The notes beneath the pieces are model-generated. The model saw only the letters and a list, made by a program, of their open reading frames with translations. It made no database searches and had not been told where the DNA came from. A DNA stretch of 64,000 nt from the NCBI RefSeq assembly GCF_042678485.1, contig NZ_JBHTKR010000005.1, forward strand, positions 434,001-498,000, in the 5' to 3' direction. The stretch comes from Seohaeicola saemankumensis (GTDB lineage Bacteria; Pseudomonadota; Alphaproteobacteria; Rhodobacterales; Rhodobacteraceae). Made by a program: the position numbers and the translations under genes. This document shows, piece by piece, positions 35,834-45,372 of this stretch (the first letter of the stretch is position 1; every line of letters starts with the position of its first letter).

Positions 35834-36694
35834 TCAGGCTGTCGGGCGCAGGCGCATCAAAAGGTAGATATTGAACCGGGCAAAATTCTCGCGGTTGCGC
35901 ATCTGCTGGTTCAGGCGCTGATCAAGGCGTGCACGCTTGCGTTCACTGATCAGCGCGCGGATCGCGCGGTGCAGCACCCAGCGCAGGCGGGGCTTGTGGC
36001 GGGCAAGATCCTGGTCGACACGGGTCAGACCGTAGCCGAACACGTTGAACAGGCCCTGCTCGATCTCGACAGAGGGGGCGGCGGAGAGGGTCACGTCCTC
36101 TTCGCTGACCACCCTGAGCGGGAGAGAGGCCAGCGTCTCGCGGAAGGCGGCGATGCGGTGGCCGCCGCCCACGGGGGCCAACATGCGGTCGCCGGTATAT
36201 TCAGGGCTGCGGAAGCAATCGGCCACGATGATCTCACCCCCGGGCGCCAGCAGGGTCAGGCATTTCGGCAGCCCCTGATCCAGCGGGATATACTGGAAGC
36301 TTTCGGAGAAAAGGCAGATGTCGAAGCTGGCCGGATCGGCCTTGAAATCCTCGAACATGCATTCATGCACACGCGCGGCCGGCGCATTGGCGCGGCAGCG
36401 CCCGGCCAGGAAGGGGCTGGGCACCACGATATCGACCGAATGCCCAAGGGCCAGCAGCTTTTTCGCGGTCTCGCCCGCGCCACCGCCGATATCAAGGATG
36501 CGGCAGGGCCTGTCCGGCAGCAGCGCGAACAGCCGGTCAGTATAGGCTTCCTGTGCGGCACGCAGATTGGCGGCGCTGACCTGCAGCCCGTCCCACAGCC
36601 CGTAATGCAGGTTTTCCGCACCCGTCAGCCATTTGGTGAATGCCAGCCCGACATCAAGGCCGATGGCCTGCGTATTGATCTTGTTCTTTCCCAT
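35834..36694 (-). CDS. Class I SAM-dependent methyltransferase
   Basis: 286-residue cytoplasmic methyltransferase. SAM-binding motif I is ILDIGGGAGETAKKL (about residues 66-80), motif II-like region FDICLFSESFQYIPL and motif III LLAPGGEIIVADCF. The N-terminal FTKWLTGAENLHYGLWDG resembles the entry region of cyclopropane-fatty-acid-synthase-like and sterol/quinone methyltransferases; the basic C-terminal helix (SERKRARLDQRL) may contact membrane or nucleic acid. Substrate unknown. Upstream of dnaE2 on the same strand but separated by a repeat element. Confidence 0.82.
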   Translation of the reverse strand: MGKNKINTQAIGLDVGLAFTKWLTGAENLHYGLWDGLQVSAANLRAAQEAYTDRLFALLPDRPCRILDIGGGAGETAKKLLALGHSVDIVVPSPFLAGRCRANAPAARVHECMFEDFKADPASFDICLFSESFQYIPLDQGLPKCLTLLAPGGEIIVADCFRSPEYTGDRMLAPVGGGHRIAAFRETLASLPLRVVSEEDVTLSAAPSVEIEQGLFNVFGYGLTRVDQDLARHKPRLRWVLHRAIRALISERKRARLDQRLNQQMRNRENFARFNIYLLMRLRPTA

Positions 36695-36776
36695 AGGCGG
36701 CAGTTAGCCCAAACCGGGCGTTCTGGGAAGCATGTTTCCACAGCGCCCGCACGATTGCGCCGGGTCCGTGGCGTGA

Positions 36777-37265
36777 TCAGATCAGCGATTCGAATTCTGC
36801 CAGCACTCGGGCATAGACCTCACGCTTGAAGGGCACGATGTGATCCACAAGATCGGAAGGATCAAGCCAGCGCCATTCCGAAAACTCCGGATGGCTGGTC
36901 AGGATATCGACCTGATCGTCGCTGCCATGGAACCGCATCAGGAACCATTTCTGGCGCTGCCCCCGGAACTGGCCCTGCCAGATGCGCGGCACGATCTCAT
37001 GCGGCAGATCATAGGGGATCCAGTCGGCGGTTTCGGCGACCACCGTCACAAGATCAGGCGTCACGCCGGTTTCTTCCCACAATTCGCGCAGAGCGGCCTC
37101 CCGCGGTTCTTCGCCCTGATCGATCCCGCCCTGGGGCATCTGCCAGGCGGGCGTGTCATTATCCAGGCGCTGGCCCACGAAGACCTGGCCAAGCCCGTTG
37201 GCCAGCATCACACCCACGCAGGGGCGGTAGGGCAGGCGGGCGATCTGTTCCGGGGTCGGTGCCAT
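36777..37265 (-). CDS. rppH: RNA 5'-pyrophosphohydrolase
   Basis: Nudix hydrolase (162 aa) that removes pyrophosphate from 5'-triphosphorylated mRNA and so triggers decay. The Nudix box GGIDQGEEPREAALRELWEETGV (split over about residues 45-67) is complete with catalytic Glu residues, and YRPCVGVMLAN at the N-terminus plus IPYDLP and KREVYARV fit the RppH/NudH subgroup (about 160 aa). Last gene of the gpmI-envC-ctpA-rppH run, 63 bases after ctpA with a hairpin between. Confidence 0.94.
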   Translation of the reverse strand: MAPTPEQIARLPYRPCVGVMLANGLGQVFVGQRLDNDTPAWQMPQGGIDQGEEPREAALRELWEETGVTPDLVTVVAETADWIPYDLPHEIVPRIWQGQFRGQRQKWFLMRFHGSDDQVDILTSHPEFSEWRWLDPSDLVDHIVPFKREVYARVLAEFESLI

Positions 37266-37291
37266 GGTGTGCAGTTCCAGTCGTCTTGGGC

Positions 37292-37317
37292 GCCCCGCAG
37301 CCCGAAGGATGCGGGGC
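37292..37317 (-). terminator. Hairpin between ctpA and rppH
   Basis: 8-bp stem GCCCCGCA/TGCGGGGC with a 10-base loop. No U-run; may attenuate read-through from ctpA into rppH or cap its 3' end. Confidence 0.45.
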
Positions 37318-37328
37318 AGTTTGCGTGA

Positions 37329-38663
37329 TCAGCGCATCGGCCCCAGCGCCGAGAGGCCCTTGAGGATGTCCAGCGCATAGGCCAGCTGATAATCATCTTC
37401 GCGCAGCTTGGCGGACAGTTCGGCCTTGGCGCGATCTTCCTCGATCTGGCGAATCTGGTCCTCGGTCAGGCTGTCATTGTTCAGAGAGCCACGCAGATCG
37501 GCCTCGGAACGGCTGGGCGCGGCGCTTTCCTCTTCCTCGGCAGAGGCAGGTTGCCGGCGCGGCTGCTCCACCAGGATGTCGGGCGAGACGCCCAGCGCCT
37601 GGATCGAACGGCCCGAAGGCGTGTAGTAGCGCGCGGTCGTCAGACGCATCGCCCCTTCACCGCGCAGCGGCATCACCGTCTGCACGGACCCTTTGCCGAA
37701 ACTCTTGGTGCCGATCACGACGGCCCGACGATGATCCTGGAGCGCGCCGGCCACGATCTCGGAGGCAGAAGCAGAGCCGCCGTTGATCAGAACGACAACC
37801 GGCTTGCCCTGGGCCAGATCGCCCGGCGTGGCGTTGTACCGCTCTCCATCCTCGGGGTTGCGGCCACGAGTCGACACGATTTCCCCTTTTTCCAGGAAAG
37901 CGTCCGAGACGCGGATCGCCTGGGTCAGAAGACCGCCGGGATTGTTGCGCAGATCCAGAACGATCCCGCTGATCGCGTCGATCCCACCCGCTTCGGCAAT
38001 CGCGTCAGACAGACCGGATTCAAGATTGCTGTAGGTCTGGTCGTTGAAGGTCGTGACCCGCAGCACCACGGCCTGCCCCTCGGTACGGGTACGCACCGCC
38101 GTCAGCTTGATCGTATCGCGAATGATCGACACATCGAACGGCTCGGCCGTGCCTTCACGCAGCACGGTGATCACGATTTCGCTGCCGACAGGGCCGCGCA
38201 TCATGTCAACCGCCTGATCCAGCGTCAGGCCCAGCAGACTTTGACCATCCACATGGGTGATGAAATCGCCCGCCTCGATCCCGGCGGCATCGGCAGGCGT
38301 GCCGTCGATGGGCGAGACCACCTTGACGAAGCCCTCTTCCTGCGTGACCTCGATCCCCAGCCCGCCGAACTCACCACGGGTCTGCACGCGCATGTCGGCG
38401 GCATCTTCGGGCGACATGTAGCTGGAATGCGGATCAAGCGATGTCAGCATGCCGTTGATCGCCGCCTCTATCAGCTCGTTGGTATCAACCTCTTCGACAT
38501 ATTGCGCGCGGATCCTTTCGAAAATATCGCCGAACAGGTCAAGCTGCTCATAGACGCTGCTGTTTTTCGATGACTCCTGCGCCAGAAGCGGTGCTGCCAG
38601 CTGCGTTGTGGCCAGGACTCCGGCTATCGTCCCGCCGATCGCAACCATCACGAACTTGTTCAT
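37329..38663 (-). CDS. ctpA: C-terminal processing peptidase (S41 family)
   Basis: 444-residue periplasmic serine peptidase with a signal anchor (VAIGGTIAGVLATTQLAAPLLA). PDZ domain about 90-170 (GGLGIEVTQEEGFVKVVSPIDG region) and catalytic domain with Ser in NGGSASASEIVAGAL and Lys in GTKSFGKGSVQ, the Ser-Lys dyad. The C-terminal tail is acidic and variable (EEEESAAPSRSEADLR). CtpA-type proteases process cell-wall hydrolases; the gene lies 2 bases after envC, whose product activates amidases. Start at 38663 (MNKFV) has AGAGGA upstream. Confidence 0.95.
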   Translation of the reverse strand: MNKFVMVAIGGTIAGVLATTQLAAPLLAQESSKNSSVYEQLDLFGDIFERIRAQYVEEVDTNELIEAAINGMLTSLDPHSSYMSPEDAADMRVQTRGEFGGLGIEVTQEEGFVKVVSPIDGTPADAAGIEAGDFITHVDGQSLLGLTLDQAVDMMRGPVGSEIVITVLREGTAEPFDVSIIRDTIKLTAVRTRTEGQAVVLRVTTFNDQTYSNLESGLSDAIAEAGGIDAISGIVLDLRNNPGGLLTQAIRVSDAFLEKGEIVSTRGRNPEDGERYNATPGDLAQGKPVVVLINGGSASASEIVAGALQDHRRAVVIGTKSFGKGSVQTVMPLRGEGAMRLTTARYYTPSGRSIQALGVSPDILVEQPRRQPASAEEEESAAPSRSEADLRGSLNNDSLTEDQIRQIEEDRAKAELSAKLREDDYQLAYALDILKGLSALGPMR

Positions 38664-38665
38664 AC

Positions 38666-39823
38666 CTAATCGTCCTCTCGCGTTGCAAACCATGCTTCCG
38701 GGTCCACCGGCGCATTATCCTGCCTGACTTCGATATAGAGCGTTTCCGAGCGCCCTGTTCCAGTCCCATTGCCTGAATTGGCAAGAATATCGCCAATTTC
38801 CGCATCCTGCCCGCCCATCAAGCCAAGGGGACTGCCTGCGGGGATCACTTCTCCGATGCCACCATAAACCACATCCAATCCGGCAAGCACGAAAAGAGTG
38901 CCGGATTGCGGCTCCAGAATCATCACGTTTCCGTAGTCCAGAAGCGGTCCGCGATACCGTATCGTGGCCGCTGTCGGCGCAGAGACCAGCGCGCGTGGCC
39001 GGGTGGCCAGCAAAAGACCGGGCCGCGTGATACCGGCGGCATCCGCCTCGCCCGCGCGGCGCAGGATCTGGCCCTGGACCGGCAAGGGAAGTTTTCCGCG
39101 CATGGCGGATATATCGGGAAGCTCGCTGCGATCCTCGTCTGTCGTGATCTGGGACAGCCCGCTGGCAAACCCTTCCAGCGTTTCTGTCGAGGCGATCAGA
39201 ATGGCCGTCCGCACAGGATCGGCGGTGAAGCGGCGCGGCAGATCGGTGCGATCCGCCACGGCCTGCGACAAGGCGGTACGCGCCTCCTGCACACCGTTCA
39301 GGCCAGTCTGAAGGGTTTCGGCCGCATTCTGCTGCAACAGCCGCAGGGTCGAGATTTCCTGCAACTTGCGGCGCAGATCATCGGCGCGCAGGTTCAGCGC
39401 AGGCGTCACATCGGCCAGGATCATACCCGCCCGCGCGGTACCCATCGGCCCTTCGGGATGCAGCAGCATCACCGGCGAAGGGCGGCTTCCCATGCTTTGC
39501 AGAACACCCAGAAGCTGGGCGATCTCATCCTCGCGCGATTGCAACTCGCGGGTCAGACGCGCCTCGCGCAGGCTGGCACGGCGCAGGCCGTCGCGCATCG
39601 CCTCAAGCCCGTCCTCGAAGGCGGCGACCGTTTCGGTCAGGGCGCGCACCCGGTCGCGGGCTGATTCCGCCGCATCAAGCTGCCGCGTCGCCTGATCCAG
39701 ACGTTCTGCCGCGGCCTTTGCCGCCTGGCCGGCCTCTGCATCGCCGCCCGTTTGCGCCCGCACGGGTGCGCCGCCCAGGGACAACGCAGAGATCAGCAGC
39801 ACAAGGGCAAGATGTCGGATCAT
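38666..39823 (-). CDS. envC: Murein hydrolase activator, EnvC-like
   Basis: 385-residue periplasmic protein: signal peptide (cleavage near VRAQ), long coiled-coil (about 30-190) and a C-terminal LytM/M23 domain. The M23 zinc ligands are absent (DYGNVMILEPQSG and LFVLAGLD where active enzymes have His), as in EnvC-type activators that switch on amidases at the septum instead of cutting peptidoglycan. Its start overlaps the gpmI stop by 4 bases (ATGA), so the two are translationally coupled, a gene order conserved in Alphaproteobacteria. Confidence 0.9.
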   Translation of the reverse strand: MIRHLALVLLISALSLGGAPVRAQTGGDAEAGQAAKAAAERLDQATRQLDAAESARDRVRALTETVAAFEDGLEAMRDGLRRASLREARLTRELQSREDEIAQLLGVLQSMGSRPSPVMLLHPEGPMGTARAGMILADVTPALNLRADDLRRKLQEISTLRLLQQNAAETLQTGLNGVQEARTALSQAVADRTDLPRRFTADPVRTAILIASTETLEGFASGLSQITTDEDRSELPDISAMRGKLPLPVQGQILRRAGEADAAGITRPGLLLATRPRALVSAPTAATIRYRGPLLDYGNVMILEPQSGTLFVLAGLDVVYGGIGEVIPAGSPLGLMGGQDAEIGDILANSGNGTGTGRSETLYIEVRQDNAPVDPEAWFATREDD

Positions 39824-41337
39824 GCGATCAGGCTTTCCCCTGTCATCTCGGGCGGCTTGGGCAGATCCATCAACTGCAGAAGCGTGGGGGCCAGATCAGC
39901 CAGCCTGCCAGGTTTCAGCCGCGCGCCCGCAGGTCCCCCGATCAGCGCCACAGGCACCGGGTTCAGCGTATGCGCGGTATGCGGCCCGCCGGTGTCAGGA
40001 TCGACCATCAGCTCGCAATTTCCGTGATCGGCGGTCACGATCATCGCACCGCCCACCTCGTCCAACGCGGCCAGGACACGGGCAAGCCCCTGGTCCACGG
40101 CTTCGCATGCGGCAATCGCGGCCTTCAGATCGCCGGTATGCCCGACCATGTCGGGATTGGCGTAATTCACCACGATCAGATCGTAATCGTCATGGATCGC
40201 CTGCACGAAATGATCCGTCACCTCTTCGCAGGACATCTCGGGTTGCAGATCGTAGGTCGCCACCTTCGGTGACGGCGCCATATAGCGATCCTCGCCTGTT
40301 TCGGGCTGTTCCTCGCCACCGTTCAGAAAGAAGGTGACATGGGGATATTTCTCGGTCTCGGCCAGACGGAACTGGCGCTTGCCGTGCTTGGCCACCCATT
40401 CGCCCAGGGTGTTCACAAGCTCGCGCGCGGGGAACACCGTCGCCATGTAGGCGTTGTGGCCCTCGGAATATTCGACCATGCCCAACAGCGCGGACCACGC
40501 CGGGCGCTGGCCGGCATCAAAGGCGTCAAACCCCGGCTCACCGATGGCGCGCAGGATTTCCCGCGCCCGGTCGGCACGGAAGTTCAGGCAAAAGAACCCG
40601 TCCCCATCCCTGGCGCCCGCGTAATCCCCGATCACGGTGGCCGTGATGAACTCATCGGTTTCCGAGCGGTTGTAACCCGCGGTCACGGCGGCATGGGCGC
40701 TTGCGGCGTGCAGCCCCTTGCCATGCACCATGACTTCATAGGCTTCGGCCACGCGTTCCCAGCGGTTGTCGCGGTCCATGCTGAAATAGCGCCCCGTCAG
40801 CGTGCCGATACGCGCCCCCGCCGGCAGGGCCGCCTGCAGGTCTTCCAGATAACCATAGGCGGATTTCGGCGCAACATCGCGCCCGTCGGTCACCGCATGG
40901 AGAACCACGGGCACACCGGCCCCGGTGATCGCCCGCGTCGCGGCAAGAATATGGCTGATGTGGCCATGCACCCCGCCATCCGATACCAGCCCCATCAGAT
41001 GCGCCACGCCGCCGGATGCCTTCAGCGCCGTGATGAAACCCTGCAAGGCCGCGTTGTTGAAGAAACTGCCATCTTCGATCGCAAGGTCGATCTGACCCAG
41101 ATCCATCGCCACCACACGTCCCGCACCGATATTGGTGTGACCCACTTCGGAATTGCCCATCTGCCCCGTCGGCAAGCCCACATCGGGGCCATGGGTGATC
41201 AACAGGTTGTGCGGGCAGGTCGCCATGATCCGGTCGAAGGTCGGCGTATGGGCCAGTGCGGGCGCGTTCGCCTGCCGCTCTTCCCGGTGGCCCCAGCCGT
41301 CCAGAATGCACAGCACTACGGGTTTCGGGGTCGTCAT
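39820..41337 (-). CDS. gpmI: 2,3-bisphosphoglycerate-independent phosphoglycerate mutase
   Basis: 505-residue Mn-dependent glycolytic/gluconeogenic enzyme interconverting 3- and 2-phosphoglycerate. N-terminal CILDGWGHRE with metal Asp, the phospho-acceptor Ser in MGNSEVGHTNIGAGR, SDGGVHGH, TDGRD, and the C-terminal metal motif TADHGN. Start ATG 41337 follows AGGAGACTT. First gene of the gpmI-envC-ctpA-rppH run. Confidence 0.97.
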   Translation of the reverse strand: MTTPKPVVLCILDGWGHREERQANAPALAHTPTFDRIMATCPHNLLITHGPDVGLPTGQMGNSEVGHTNIGAGRVVAMDLGQIDLAIEDGSFFNNAALQGFITALKASGGVAHLMGLVSDGGVHGHISHILAATRAITGAGVPVVLHAVTDGRDVAPKSAYGYLEDLQAALPAGARIGTLTGRYFSMDRDNRWERVAEAYEVMVHGKGLHAASAHAAVTAGYNRSETDEFITATVIGDYAGARDGDGFFCLNFRADRAREILRAIGEPGFDAFDAGQRPAWSALLGMVEYSEGHNAYMATVFPARELVNTLGEWVAKHGKRQFRLAETEKYPHVTFFLNGGEEQPETGEDRYMAPSPKVATYDLQPEMSCEEVTDHFVQAIHDDYDLIVVNYANPDMVGHTGDLKAAIAACEAVDQGLARVLAALDEVGGAMIVTADHGNCELMVDPDTGGPHTAHTLNPVPVALIGGPAGARLKPGRLADLAPTLLQLMDLPKPPEMTGESLIA

Positions 41338-41461
41338 CGTCCAAGTCTCCTGCCTGATACGATGCCTCTTAACCCTTTGTGGGCCGAGGGTGAACCGCTT
41401 TCGCGCGCCTGCGACCCCATGCAGCGACGGGATCGCCGTTGCGGGATCTGGCGCCGCTGGG

Positions 41462-42778
41462 TCAGTTCGACGTCCCCATCAGCCCTTCCGGCTGCCCGAC
41501 GACGACAAAGCTCAATCTCGCGGGGTCCAGCAGGGTACGCGCGACGCGGTTCGCATCCGCAAGCGTGACGGCATTCACCTGATCGTTGCGGGTGGCGGCA
41601 TAGTCGATGGGCAGGCCGCGCATCTGCATGCCGACGATGATATTGGCAATCGTCCCGTTCCCGTCAAACCGCAGCGGATAGGCCCCGGTCAGGTAGGTCT
41701 TGGCATTGTCCAGCTCGTCCTGCGTGATGCCATCCTGTTGCATCCGTGCCCATTCCGCGCGGATCACCTCGACCGCTTCGGCAACCCGGTCATTGGCCGA
41801 GGCAACCGAGCCGCCCCAGATCTGCGCCAGGTCACGATCGGCAAGGTAGGTGTAGACGCCATAGGTCAGGCCCCGTTTTTCGCGCACTTCGGTCATCAGG
41901 CGGCTTTCAAACCCGCCGCCACCCATGATGTGATCCAGAATGAAGGCGGCGAAGAAATCGGGATCCTCCTGGCCGATACCGGGCTGACCGAACAGCACGA
42001 CGGATTGCGGCGTGGGAAAATCCACGACATCGACACCGCCGCGAAATTCAGGCGCGGCAGGTCCCGGCAGGGCTGCACCCGTCGCCGGCAACGCGCCCAG
42101 CAGATTGTCCAGCAAGGCGCCAAGCTCGGCCTCGGTGATATCGCCCACGGCCGACACGTGAATGCGGTCACGCGCCATTGCCCCTGCATGGGCGGCCACA
42201 AGATCATCGCGGGTCAGGGCGCTGACCGTGTCGATCGTACCGTCCAGCGAAGATCCATAGGGATGATCGCCATAGACCAGACCGTCGAACCGGCGCGATG
42301 CGATGTTTTGCGGGTTCTTCTCATCCGACCGCAAGCCGGACAGGACCTGCGCGCGAACCCGTTCGATGGCGTCGTCGTCAAAACGCGGCTGGATCAGGGA
42401 CTGGCGCAGCAGATCGACAGCCGCATCCCGGTTCTCGGTCAGAAACTGCGCCGACACCGACAGCGCATCATCCGAGACCGAGTAACGGAACGACGCCGCA
42501 AGCCCGTCACGCGCACGGGCAAAGGCGCGTGCATCCATCTCGCCAGCCCCTTCTTCCAGAAGCGCCGTCATCAGGTTGGTGACGCCGCGCTGTTCCGCCG
42601 CCTCGACCGAGGCGCCGCCACGGAACCGGATTTCCAGCGCCGTGAAGGGAATCGCATGATCCTCGACCAGCCAGGCGGTGATACCGCCGGGGCTGACAAC
42701 TTCCTTGATCTCGATCGCGGCGCGCACCGGCAACGCGGCCAGCGCCAGCATCACGGGCAGAATGAAACGCAACATCAC
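41462..42778 (-). CDS. M16-family peptidase, non-catalytic subunit
   Basis: 438-residue periplasmic or membrane-associated M16 protein with signal peptide (cleavage near LPVRA). The zinc motif HxxEH is missing: the equivalent region reads GVTNLMTALLEEGAGEM. It keeps the second-half motif RGLTYGVYTYL and the R/Y substrate-binding pattern expected of inactive partners. Overlaps the stop of the upstream active peptidase by 4 bases, so the two are made together and probably form a heterodimer like other bacterial PqqL or mitochondrial-processing-type pairs. Confidence 0.92.
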   Translation of the reverse strand: MMLRFILPVMLALAALPVRAAIEIKEVVSPGGITAWLVEDHAIPFTALEIRFRGGASVEAAEQRGVTNLMTALLEEGAGEMDARAFARARDGLAASFRYSVSDDALSVSAQFLTENRDAAVDLLRQSLIQPRFDDDAIERVRAQVLSGLRSDEKNPQNIASRRFDGLVYGDHPYGSSLDGTIDTVSALTRDDLVAAHAGAMARDRIHVSAVGDITEAELGALLDNLLGALPATGAALPGPAAPEFRGGVDVVDFPTPQSVVLFGQPGIGQEDPDFFAAFILDHIMGGGGFESRLMTEVREKRGLTYGVYTYLADRDLAQIWGGSVASANDRVAEAVEVIRAEWARMQQDGITQDELDNAKTYLTGAYPLRFDGNGTIANIIVGMQMRGLPIDYAATRNDQVNAVTLADANRVARTLLDPARLSFVVVGQPEGLMGTSN

Positions 42779-44121
42779 TGGGTCACCTCCTCGGCCATCA
42801 GCCAGCCGGTCACGGCCTGCCTGCGGTCCAGCACCATTCTTGCTGCGGCCAGAACGTCATCGGCCGTGACGGCCTGCAACAGGTCGGGCCAGGCCTGCAC
42901 ATCCGCAACAGTCAGCCCCTGCGTCAGGGCGCGGCCATAGCGGTTGGCAATCGATTCCACGTCATCGCGGGCATAGATCTGCGCCGCGCGCATCTGCATC
43001 TTGATCCGCTCCAGTTGTTCTGCATCGACGCCGGTGTTCAGGAAATCGGCCAGCACACGATCCATCGCGGCCTCGGCCTCCTCCAGGCTCACGCCTTGGG
43101 ATGGCACCACGACCACGTCGAACGTGGTCCGGTCCAGCGCGGTTCCGCCGTAGAATGCGCCGGTGAAGGTCGCGATCTGGCTGTCGAACTGAAGCGCCTC
43201 GGCCATCACCGATGTCGTGCCTGACCCCAGGACCTCGGCCAGAACATTCAGCGCCGCTGCGGTCTCCTGCGCGCCACTGTCACGCTCGGGCGCCAGGTAG
43301 GACCGGCTGACATAGGGCTGGGCCACGCGCGCATCCCGATAGATCAGGCGCCGTTCGGCGGTTTGCGGCGGCTCGCTCGGGCGCAGGCGTTCACGCAGGT
43401 CCGGATTGGCCGGGATAGGGCCGTAATGCTGCTCGGCCAATGCGCGCACCGCATCCGGGGTCACGTCACCCGCAACGATCAGGATCGCGTTGTTCGGCGC
43501 ATAGAACTGCTTGTAGAAGGCCAGCGCGTCATCGCGGTCCAGCGCCACCATTTCATGACGCCAGCCAATGATCGGCACGCCATAACGATGGTTGAGATAT
43601 TGCACCGCATCCTTCTGTTCGCGGAACAGGGCGGCGGGGCTGTTCTCGACCCGCTGGTTGCGCTCTTCGATGATGACGTCGCGTTCTGTCGCGATCTCGG
43701 CATCGTCCAGGCGCAGATTGACCATGCGGTCCGCCTCCATCTGCATCATCAGGCCAAGCCGGTCTGACGCGACACGCTGGAAATAGGCGGTGTAATCGTA
43801 GCTGGTAAAGGCGTTGTCGCGCCCGCCGTTGCGCGCCACGGTGCGGGAAAACTCACCCGACTCCATCTTCTCGGTGCGCTTGAACATCAGGTGCTCCAGG
43901 AAATGCGCGATCCCCGAGGCCCCGGCAGGCTCATCGGCCGAACCGGCACGATACCAGACCATGTGCATGACGACGGGCGCGCGATGGTCCTCGATCACGA
44001 CGACGTCCATGCCGTTCTCAAGAGTGAAGGACGTCACCTGATCATCGGCAAGGACGGGCCGGGCCATGGCATGTGACAGCGCAAGGACAAGGCCAAGCGT
44101 AACAGCAGACAGACGCAGCAC
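42775..44121 (-). CDS. M16-family zinc peptidase, catalytic subunit
   Basis: 448-residue insulinase/processing-peptidase-like protein with signal peptide (cleavage near SHAMA or PVLA). Zinc motif ASGIAHFLEHLMFKRT has HFLEH, and the distal Glu lies in ATERDVIIEERNQR. Degrades or processes peptides in the periplasm; natural substrate unknown. Translationally coupled to the inactive subunit downstream. Located 82 bases after the BamF-like lipoprotein and in line with lspA, an order I recall as conserved in Rhodobacterales. Confidence 0.94.
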   Translation of the reverse strand: MLRLSAVTLGLVLALSHAMARPVLADDQVTSFTLENGMDVVVIEDHRAPVVMHMVWYRAGSADEPAGASGIAHFLEHLMFKRTEKMESGEFSRTVARNGGRDNAFTSYDYTAYFQRVASDRLGLMMQMEADRMVNLRLDDAEIATERDVIIEERNQRVENSPAALFREQKDAVQYLNHRYGVPIIGWRHEMVALDRDDALAFYKQFYAPNNAILIVAGDVTPDAVRALAEQHYGPIPANPDLRERLRPSEPPQTAERRLIYRDARVAQPYVSRSYLAPERDSGAQETAAALNVLAEVLGSGTTSVMAEALQFDSQIATFTGAFYGGTALDRTTFDVVVVPSQGVSLEEAEAAMDRVLADFLNTGVDAEQLERIKMQMRAAQIYARDDVESIANRYGRALTQGLTVADVQAWPDLLQAVTADDVLAAARMVLDRRQAVTGWLMAEEVTQ

Positions 44122-44203
44122 GGTATTCCTCCTGAGGCTGGGTTATCCCTAAATTAGGAAGTGAGGCCCCGGCTGCAACCCGGACTGACGCAGATGTGAC
44201 GGA

Positions 44204-44734
44204 TCAGCGCCGTTCAGGCGGCGGCGCGGACGGGGTTGCCACCCCCATGCGGCGGAATCGCCGCAACTCGGCATAGGGATCGGTCATCTCGCTGCTGTAG
44301 ACCTCGTGATAGCGGTCGACATCGCGGAACAGCCGGAACTTGGTGAACCGGGACCGGTTGCGCTGGAACGCGTCATCCTCGGCGGCCAAGGTCATGCGGA
44401 TATCGCTGGACACGCCATTTCGCGCCACATGCCGCACCATGGCCGCGTCCGAGGCGGCAATCCCTTGTCCGGACAGCGCGGCAGGCCGCCCGCCAAGGGC
44501 TGCGACACCATCGGCCAGGGGATTCTGATCGGTCAGGTTGGTGCCGCCCGGCGTCGGCGCAGGCAGGCTTGCCATGTCCGCAGGCATCTCCAGCGGCTTC
44601 GCCGGCAGGACCGAAAATTCATCAGGCCCCGCGCCAAAGGCGCGCAGATCGCGCAGCTGCAGCTCTCCCTGCGGTCGCGAACAGGCCGAAAGGGCCAGAA
44701 CGGCCACCAAGATCATCCCATGCGTCAGACGCAT
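44204..44734 (-). CDS. DUF3035 / BamF-like lipoprotein
   Basis: 176-residue lipoprotein: signal MRLTHGMILVAVLALSAC with lipobox LSAC. The mature part is Pro/Ala-rich and contains FGAGPDEFSVLPAKPLEMP, characteristic of DUF3035. This family has been linked to BamF, an alphaproteobacterial accessory subunit of the outer-membrane beta-barrel assembly machine; I rely on memory for that link. The ATG at 44734 sits behind AGGAGGG; the GTG two codons upstream is too close to it. Between lspA (which would process its signal) and the M16 pair. Confidence 0.85.
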   Translation of the reverse strand: MRLTHGMILVAVLALSACSRPQGELQLRDLRAFGAGPDEFSVLPAKPLEMPADMASLPAPTPGGTNLTDQNPLADGVAALGGRPAALSGQGIAASDAAMVRHVARNGVSSDIRMTLAAEDDAFQRNRSRFTKFRLFRDVDRYHEVYSSEMTDPYAELRRFRRMGVATPSAPPPERR

Positions 44735-44787
44735 TGCCACCCTCCTGACGTTTCCGTTCCCAGCATTATCCGATCATGCGCCAATCG

Positions 44788-45258
44788 TCACGGGGCCTTT
44801 TTCTCGCCGGTGAAAAGAACCAGCCCCAATGCCCCCAGGAAGATCGAGATATCGGCGATATTGAACGCATAGGGATTCTGGAAACCGCAGCAGGACATGT
44901 TCAGGAAATCCGCAACCGCCCCGTAAAGGACCCGGTCCACCACATTGCCCAGCGCGCCGCCGACCAGCAGGCCCGCCGACACCAGGCCCAGCGGCCCCGG
45001 CGGCTCCTTGCGGACCCACCACAACACCCCGCCCGAAATGACAAGCGCCACCGCGATCAACAACCATCGCATGTTGTCCGCCGCCTGCGAGAAAAGCCCG
45101 AAATTGATGCCATAGTTCCAGGCCATGCGCAGGTTCAGATAGGGCGGAAACACATCGATCGCGCCCAGCACGGCAAGGTCCATCACGTGGACCACAAGGT
45201 ATTTCACCGCCTGATCCGCGACAAAGATCACGGCCGCGACCCAGAAAATCAGTCTCAT
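44788..45258 (-). CDS. lspA: Lipoprotein signal peptidase (SPase II)
   Basis: 156-residue inner-membrane aspartyl protease that cleaves prolipoproteins after lipidation. Four hydrophobic segments, and both catalytic Asp motifs: GNVVDRVLYGAVADF and FNIADISI. YNYGINFG-type region (WNYGINFGLFS) is typical. Start ATG 45258 has AAGGAGAG upstream. Followed by the DUF3035 lipoprotein gene, a natural substrate. The longer frame to 45340 has no support. Confidence 0.95.
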   Translation of the reverse strand: MRLIFWVAAVIFVADQAVKYLVVHVMDLAVLGAIDVFPPYLNLRMAWNYGINFGLFSQAADNMRWLLIAVALVISGGVLWWVRKEPPGPLGLVSAGLLVGGALGNVVDRVLYGAVADFLNMSCCGFQNPYAFNIADISIFLGALGLVLFTGEKKAP

Positions 45259-45305
45259 GCGCTCTCCTTGCCGCTCGGCTTGTCATCGACGCGATGAAAG
45301 CCCGG

Positions 45306-45330
45306 TTTCTTCTTGCCGAAAATATCCCCG
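45306..45330 (-). repeat. Intergenic repeat element, copy e
   Basis: Minus-strand GGGGATATTTTCGGCAAGAA, the variant core shared with copy d. It follows the hairpin downstream of purH and precedes lspA. Confidence 0.75.
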
Positions 45331-45352
45331 CCGGAGGCATCCCCGCCCCGGC
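45330..45352 (-). terminator. Hairpin after purH
   Basis: Imperfect stem GCCGGGGC/GCC(T)CCGGC with a loop of about six bases, one bulged T, directly followed by repeat copy e. Possible terminator of purH. Confidence 0.5.
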
Positions 45353-45372
45353 AGGTATGCAACATCACCGGT

